Shown piece by piece: positions 57,659 through 64,000 of a DNA stretch of 64,000 nt. The notes under the pieces were generated by a model. It ran no database searches and had not been told where the DNA came from. It was given only the letters and a program-made list of their open reading frames with translations. The translations under genes and the position numbers were made by a program. The number at the start of each line of letters is the position of its first letter. Within the stretch, counting starts at the first letter, position 1. The DNA comes from Planctomycetaceae bacterium (lineage in GTDB: Bacteria; Planctomycetota; Planctomycetia; Planctomycetales; Planctomycetaceae): contig JAWKTX010000001.1 of assembly GCA_041398825.1 (NCBI GenBank), positions 806,001 through 870,000 of the forward strand. The letters run 5' to 3'.

Positions 57659-58306
57659 TCAGAGCAGCGAATCCGGGTCGTGGTGATCCTGATCGGCATT
57701 CCACGTATCTGGTGGCGTCGGCGGTGCCGGAGGATTCTGCAAACGCTGCTGAAACTGTCCGAAAGAATGGTTCAGCGATTCCAGCAATCTTTTGGCGTTC
57801 GGCGCGGCCAGAAAGACCCGTTGCGAAACAGCCGAACGCGGGAAGAATGTTGTAATGAAGTCGAACGAGAATTCAGTTGCGGTATGCCCGATCATGACAG
57901 CGTTTGCATAATTCCCCGACATTGTATCTTCGGGGATTTTCAGCATGTCGTACAAATCCTGGGCAGACTGACGTTGCGCGCCGGGAGGCGGAGAGGGATT
58001 ATTGGCCGGAGGAATCTCCCCAAATCGTTCCTCGTACTTGCGCAGATTGTCCTGAAGAGCCTGAATGAATTGCGCGACGACGCCGGGTGGCATGACAATT
58101 CTCGCGGCGACCTGCTGCGGTTGCTGCATCCGAAGTAAAAAGTCCACGATGAATTCGTGCTGACCCTGCAGGACAACGGCTCCCGTGCTGAATGTGCCTC
58201 TGGCCACATTTGCCGGGACCAGCGCCCCGATCTGGCTGTGCCGGATCTCCTGACTTTGTGGGCCGTCGTCTCCAGGAGTTCCCTCGGGATGTGAATTACT
58301 GGTCAT
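57659..58306 (-). CDS. Protein with two DUF3467 domains
   Basis: The ATG at 58306 gives 215 residues; the frame is open 28 codons further upstream. A first DUF3467 unit spans about 20-105 (RGTFSTGAVVLQGQHEFIVDFLLRMQQPQ and RIVMPPGVVAQFIQALQDNLRKYEERFG). A second unit spans about 120-190 (ANAVMIGHTATEFSFDFITTF and RVFLAAPNAKRLLESLNHSF). The tail is Pro/Asp-rich. DUF3467 is of unknown function. A related single-domain gene lies about 340 bases away on the same strand. Confidence 0.8.
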   Translation of the reverse strand: MTSNSHPEGTPGDDGPQSQEIRHSQIGALVPANVARGTFSTGAVVLQGQHEFIVDFLLRMQQPQQVAARIVMPPGVVAQFIQALQDNLRKYEERFGEIPPANNPSPPPGAQRQSAQDLYDMLKIPEDTMSGNYANAVMIGHTATEFSFDFITTFFPRSAVSQRVFLAAPNAKRLLESLNHSFGQFQQRLQNPPAPPTPPDTWNADQDHHDPDSLL

Positions 58307-58585
58307 CTTTGGGCAGCTTCGCAAAAGCGGTCCGTTGTCCCATGAAATGGTGAACAACCGAAATGATTGGTAGATTGCCGAATGCAGCACGCAGCGCGAG
58401 AAGACTGAAGTTTGGAATTCCGGGCATGGCCGGGTTCGACTCTGGAAGTTGCTGTCTGCACGACTCAGGGGATTGTTTCTGCAGTGATCCTCAGATCATA
58501 GGCTGGCTATATCCGATAACCATCAGTCTATCGACATCAGTCACGAACACAATTGCTCGACGAAGAAACGGATCCACGCAACAAA

Positions 58586-58612
58586 ACGGGCCACAGTCAA
58601 TCTGTGGCCCGT
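58586..58612 (-). terminator. Rho-independent terminator of the single DUF3467 gene
   Basis: ACGGGCCACAG and CTGTGGCCCGT form an 11-base perfect stem with a 5-base loop. Read on the minus strand it is followed by TTTTGTTG. It lies 33 bases after the stop codon of the gene at 58646. Confidence 0.8.
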
Positions 58613-58645
58613 CATGATCGCTGATTGGATCTCACGCCAAAGGCA

Positions 58646-59005
58646 TTAGCCTTCAGGGCTCTGAATCTTCACTCGCTTGCGAACGTCAGTTTCCAGAACT
58701 CCGAATGCCTGTTCGTGACGCTGCAACGCCATGGAGAGGGCACTCCACAGACGCTTGGCTGTGAAGTGATTCAGGATGATTCGCTGATTGACCTTTACGT
58801 CAACCTTGCCAGTTGCGTATGGCGTTGGGTTGAGACCAAGGTCCAGAATCAGTTCTTCCGGAGTACTTGAAACTCGGCAGAAGTTCGCGTAACCAGCGTT
58901 CGCGCCAGAATCATCGACCACAACTTCCTGAACCTGCTGCTGTTGCTGTGGTGCTTCAGACGCTGGTGTACCTTCATTTGCTTCGCTCACCGATTTTACT
59001 CCCAT
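58646..59005 (-). CDS. Single-domain DUF3467 protein
   Basis: The 119-residue protein has a Gln-rich N-terminus (APQQQQQVQEVVV), then a DUF3467 domain at about 38-105 (ANFCRVSSTPEELILDLGLN, QRIILNHFTAKRLWSALSMALQRHEQAFG). It starts at the ATG at 59005 and ends at a strong terminator. The paralogue at 57659 has two such domains, suggesting duplication of the unit. Confidence 0.85.
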   Translation of the reverse strand: MGVKSVSEANEGTPASEAPQQQQQVQEVVVDDSGANAGYANFCRVSSTPEELILDLGLNPTPYATGKVDVKVNQRIILNHFTAKRLWSALSMALQRHEQAFGVLETDVRKRVKIQSPEG

Positions 59006-59216
59006 TCACTTTTTCTGAAATTCAACAGGCCCGAATCATTCAGTTTGAGTGGTTCAAAGCCGACATTCTCGCAACGAGTTAAGGACGCCTCGCGTCACCC
59101 GCTTATATCAGGATGACGAAATTCCGGCAATATCTTCAGTTTTTTTGTAGTGGATCTTTGTAAGCTTGCCCTGGGGGTTTTGGTTAACTGGTGTGTTTGG
59201 CTGGAATAGGGGCGGG

Positions 59217-60209
59217 TTATCGCATTGCGAGGCCGGTGAGTCCCAGGACGAGGGCCAGGATCCAGAATGAGCCGACGATCTTTCGCTCCGCGACGCCCCG
59301 GAAAACAAAATGATTGTGCAAAGGGCTGCATAGAAGGAGCCTGTTGCGAGTCTTCTTGTACCATGCTACCTGTGCGATAACGCTAACGGTTTCCAGAACA
59401 AAGACGCCTCCCACGAACGCATAAAGGAATTCACGCCCGCTCACGATCGCCGCAAACCCGAGGATAAATCCGGCCGGCAAAGCGCCGGTGTCGCCCATGA
59501 ACAGGCGTGCTGGATGACGGTTGAACTGCAGGAAACCCAACATTGCTCCTGCCAGAGAAGCGGACACGATCGAGAACTCGGCACTTTGAGGTCCAAGTCG
59601 GCATATTTCGGGTGAAATCCTTGCTGCATTCGCGCAACTGAGGCAAATGATTGCCAAAACGGTTGCTGAAACAACAGAACAACCGGCTGCGAGGCCATCC
59701 AGTCCGTCAGTCAGGTTTACGGCATTCATCGAGCCCACAAGAACGAAGGCGATCCAGGCAATCTCTGCCCATGCGGAGGGCAGGCTGATGGAAGAGTGTT
59801 CTGCGATTGCGATACCGCACACAATGGCGCAGACCGCTTCGATGATGAGCCGCAGTTTTCCAGAGACACCCTTCTTCTGCAATTTCGCTTTCGAAAAGTC
59901 GTCAGCGGCTCCAAGAAACATCATGGCCAGCGTGGCTGGCAATCCAATCCGAACGGGGGCCGACTTCAAATCTGCCCAAATCAGGCACGAGATTGTCAGG
60001 GCGAAAACAATGAGCAGCCCTCCCATTGTCGGCGTTCCCTGCTTTGCGGCATGGCGTCTGTTCAATTCTACCGAATCACTGACCACCCGTTCTCTCAGGT
60101 TTTTTGCCAGAAACTCAACGGTCGTGTTCCCCGCGAGCAGAACCACACCACAAGCAGTGGCCGCGGCGGCGGCAGATCGAACAGTTAACGTGAATTCAGG
60201 CAGTGGCAT
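59217..60209 (-). CDS. mraY: Phospho-N-acetylmuramoyl-pentapeptide transferase
   Basis: MraY moves the peptide-sugar from UDP-MurNAc-pentapeptide to undecaprenyl phosphate, making lipid I at the inner membrane. The 330-residue polytopic protein has GTPTMGGLLI near residue 58, LGAADDFSK near 99, NAVNLTDGLDGLAAGCS near 160, FMGDTGALPAG near 236 and SPLHNHF near 290 (usually HHHFE). It is on its own here, not in a dcw cluster. UppS and MurG in the same window act next to it in the pathway. Confidence 0.95.
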   Translation of the reverse strand: MPLPEFTLTVRSAAAAATACGVVLLAGNTTVEFLAKNLRERVVSDSVELNRRHAAKQGTPTMGGLLIVFALTISCLIWADLKSAPVRIGLPATLAMMFLGAADDFSKAKLQKKGVSGKLRLIIEAVCAIVCGIAIAEHSSISLPSAWAEIAWIAFVLVGSMNAVNLTDGLDGLAAGCSVVSATVLAIICLSCANAARISPEICRLGPQSAEFSIVSASLAGAMLGFLQFNRHPARLFMGDTGALPAGFILGFAAIVSGREFLYAFVGGVFVLETVSVIAQVAWYKKTRNRLLLCSPLHNHFVFRGVAERKIVGSFWILALVLGLTGLAMR

Positions 60210-60818
60210 GAGATCGCTGCTGGTGGTCGATGTTGTGGTTGGGTGTTCGGGCGGCTGTCAGGATGGGATCCGATTCGCGACTGGCTTGTGTTGGTGCTTG
60301 TGAAACTTCAGAATCAAGGCAAAATATACGGTCTCTGAGAGACTTTCGGGAAAATCAAACCGGATGGTTCAGCGAAGGATCGATGCTTCGGGAAAGCCGG
60401 CTGATCGGTTTCTGCTGACACCGGGTGTGATGCAGGTTTGATTTTCAACGGATAATGAGCGGGGGACCTGATCTTTTGTCGACCAATAGTTCGGCCTGCG
60501 TGTATTTTGTGCTTTCTGCCGTCATATTTGAATCAATGGAATTCGGCAGAGCGTCCGGAATTGCTCAGGCAGAAAACTCGGCGTGACCGGGCGCTGAGTC
60601 TGACGGATTTACTGTTTTTCTGGTGGTGTTGAACAAGGTGAGTGCTTTCTGATGACATCTCACCCAAGACTGAATCGATTGTGTAACAGTGTTCTGCGTG
60701 TTTGTACTCAAAATCAACGTCCGCAATGCTCGATGGATACACGGTTTGTTGTTCCTGGGTGAGGGGATCAAGCTGCAATGGTCTGGCGGATCGCTTCTTC
60801 TAATCTGTGGAGATAATC
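60210..60818. other. AT-rich intergenic region upstream of pilB
   Basis: This 609-base region is more AT-rich than its surroundings from about 60480 to 60760. It separates divergent mraY and pilB and should hold their promoters. Open frames here have no credible starts. GGAG at about 60808-60812 is the ribosome binding site of pilB. Confidence 0.55.
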
Positions 60819-62510
<1,692 letters not shown>

Positions 62511-62877
62511 TTTTGTCCGGAAATTTGATGAGGAGCACCAATCCGGCAAAGATGTCAGTGCGGACGGGACGCGGATCTGATTTTTTCGCCGCGTGCTGTT
62601 CCTCTCTTCGACGCCTATCGGTCTTACATCACAACCCGCAGTTCTTTTGGGTTTTATTCCTTTCGTGTTCACCCTCGGGCGTCGCATCGATCCACTCTGC
62701 TTTCGGCAGTTTTTATAGTTCACTGTTTCTGTTCTTACATCGTTGTTTCTCAGGGAGTCTGAGGCTCACTACGGCTTCAGTTGGGAAGTCGGTGCGCCGT
62801 TTTTGACGGGCTGACGACGGCACGATGTTGGAATTTCTGGTGAGCGGGGTGGGGTTGTTGCGAATACGGAGAGATTT
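62511..62877. other. Pyrimidine-rich intergenic region between pilB and pilT
   Basis: This 367-base gap has several T and C-rich stretches on the plus strand but no gene, hairpin or repeat that I can support. It may contain a separate pilT promoter. Confidence 0.5.
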
Positions 62878-63990
62878 ATGCGTTCATTTCAGATCGACAA
62901 ATTGCTTGAGACGGTTGTCAAAGAGCGAGTCAGCGATCTTCATATTACTGTCGGCCAGCCTCCCGTCGTACGCATGGGCGGGCACATGGTGCGTCTGGAA
63001 ACGCGGACGCTGGATGCCGAAGACACGTCCAACCTGATGAAGAGCATCACTCCGGAACGCAACCAGCAGGAGCTTCAGGAGCGGGGCGGGACGGACTTTG
63101 GTTTCGCCTTCGGGGATAAAGCCCGGTTTCGTGTGGCTGTCTTCAAACAGCGCGGCATGATCGGGATGGTGTTGCGGCGAATTCCCAATGAATTTTTGAC
63201 GTTCGAGCAGCTGGGGCTGCCGCCTGTCATTCGGGATTTGATTCAGCGTCCTCGCGGATTGTTTCTGGTCACGGGGCCGACGGGGTCAGGAAAGACCACC
63301 AGTCTGGCGAGCATGATCAACTGGATGAACCATAACATGGATCATCACATCATCACGCTGGAAGACCCGATCGAGTACTACCACGACCATCATAAATCCA
63401 CGATCAACCAGCGTGAAATTGGAGTGGACGTTCCGAGTTTCCCGGAAGCCCTCCGGCGGGCGTTGCGTATGGACCCCGACGTGATTCTGGTGGGGGAAAT
63501 GCGTGACCTGGAAACCATTTCTGCGGCCATTACGGCTGCTGAGACCGGGCACGTTGTCTTCGGTACTCTGCATACAACGGGTGCACAGGGGACGGTTGAC
63601 CGTATCATCGACGTGTTTCCAACGAATCAGCAGGAACAGATTCGTACTCAGCTCGCGAATGCGATCATCGGGATTCTGAGCCAGGCGCTCCTGCCTCGTA
63701 AACCCAAGGGTCTTGTGGCGGCTTATGAAATGCTTGTGGTGACCCCCGCGATTTCCAACCTGATTCGTGAGGGCAAGACATTCCGAATCAATTCGTCCAT
63801 TCAGACCGGGCGTAAATTCGGGATGATTCTGCTGGATGATTCCTTATTCAACCTGTGGAAGAACGGGCTCTGTGAAGAACGTGATGTGATCGCGAAATCA
63901 AACAACCCTGGTGAATTGCGAGCTCGTATTGAGCGTGCGAAACGCGGCGTGTTTGATGATGACGAAGATGATGATGACGATGACGAGTGA
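62878..63990 (+). CDS. pilT: Type IV pilus retraction ATPase PilT
   Basis: The 370-residue protein begins MRSFQIDKLLETVVKERVSD (ASDLHI-type N-terminus). Walker A is GPTGSGKTTSLAS near residue 136, then TLEDPIEYYHDHHK, Walker B DPDVILVGEMRDLETISAA, GHVVFGTLHTTGA and the AIIGILSQALLP C-domain signature of PilT. The extreme C-terminus is an unusual acidic tail, DDDEDDDDDDE, that is not part of the usual family core. Retraction pulls the pilus back for twitching and DNA uptake. Confidence 0.93.
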   Translation: MRSFQIDKLLETVVKERVSDLHITVGQPPVVRMGGHMVRLETRTLDAEDTSNLMKSITPERNQQELQERGGTDFGFAFGDKARFRVAVFKQRGMIGMVLRRIPNEFLTFEQLGLPPVIRDLIQRPRGLFLVTGPTGSGKTTSLASMINWMNHNMDHHIITLEDPIEYYHDHHKSTINQREIGVDVPSFPEALRRALRMDPDVILVGEMRDLETISAAITAAETGHVVFGTLHTTGAQGTVDRIIDVFPTNQQEQIRTQLANAIIGILSQALLPRKPKGLVAAYEMLVVTPAISNLIREGKTFRINSSIQTGRKFGMILLDDSLFNLWKNGLCEERDVIAKSNNPGELRARIERAKRGVFDDDEDDDDDDE

Positions 63991-64000
63991 GATTCTGTCG

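Noticed and set aside
60440..60465. TTTTCAACGGATAATGAGC like the right end of the dispersed repeat
   Set aside because: Only one short end matches and no partner arm is present, so I do not count it as a copy.

Overview
The window is a chromosomal segment of a planctomycete (phylum Planctomycetota, most likely order Planctomycetales). This rests on several family hallmarks: two DUF1559 pseudopilins with the planctomycete prepilin signature, a BBP7-type beta-barrel porin, a large protein combining a planctomycete cytochrome with DUF1549 and DUF1553, its usual DUF1501 partner, a PA14 / multi-haem / dehydrogenase fusion, two DUF3467 proteins and several Ser/Thr kinases. GTG and TTG starts are common and genes lie on both strands in short operons. 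Genus cannot be fixed from the sequence.

Layout. 1-13 kb: the end of a zinc-ribbon Ser/Thr kinase, nrdR-comEC, a hypothetical gene, ald and nadC, a BBP7 porin, a DUF1444-like gene overlapping murG, a Cys/Pro-rich lipoprotein and an FHA protein. 13-25.6 kb: the RNase P RNA gene (rnpB), a membrane-anchored Ser/Thr kinase, a di-haem secreted protein, an RluA-type pseudouridine synthase coupled to an RlmI-type methyltransferase, a thioredoxin-like (RedB-like) protein next to a membrane chemoreceptor-like protein, and a minus-strand run asd / metal-binding lipoprotein / uppS / cdsA. 25.8-36 kb: a sigma factor and a one-pass membrane protein lead into an operon-like block with a GspE-type ATPase, three consecutive GspF-type membrane proteins, several pseudopilins (one with two frameshifts) and two DUF1559 pseudopilins. 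36-39 kb: a diadenylate cyclase-domain protein, a TPR protein and a DHH phosphoesterase, which look like a c-di-AMP synthesis and turnover neighbourhood. 39.5-49.6 kb: three large secreted proteins, with six CxxCH haem sites in the two largest. 49.8-64 kb: a SET-domain protein with a basic tail, pyrB with a pseudo-dihydroorotase, a cyclophilin, a secreted glycosidase-like propeller, a long NfeD/ClpP-like membrane protease, two DUF3467 genes, mraY, and pilB-pilT.

The genes suggest a free-living aerobic or microaerophilic heterotroph with peptidoglycan synthesis (murG, mraY, uppS), DNA uptake (comEC, pilB, pilT), a second type II secretion-like machine that probably handles DUF1559 pseudopilins, and extracytoplasmic cytochrome-linked oxidation.

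The least explained structures are a dispersed palindromic element of about 104 bp present in four copies, two of which supply the stop codon of the adjacent gene, and the sigma factor / GspE / triple-GspF / DUF1559 operon. No CRISPR array, tRNA, rRNA or transposase gene was seen.
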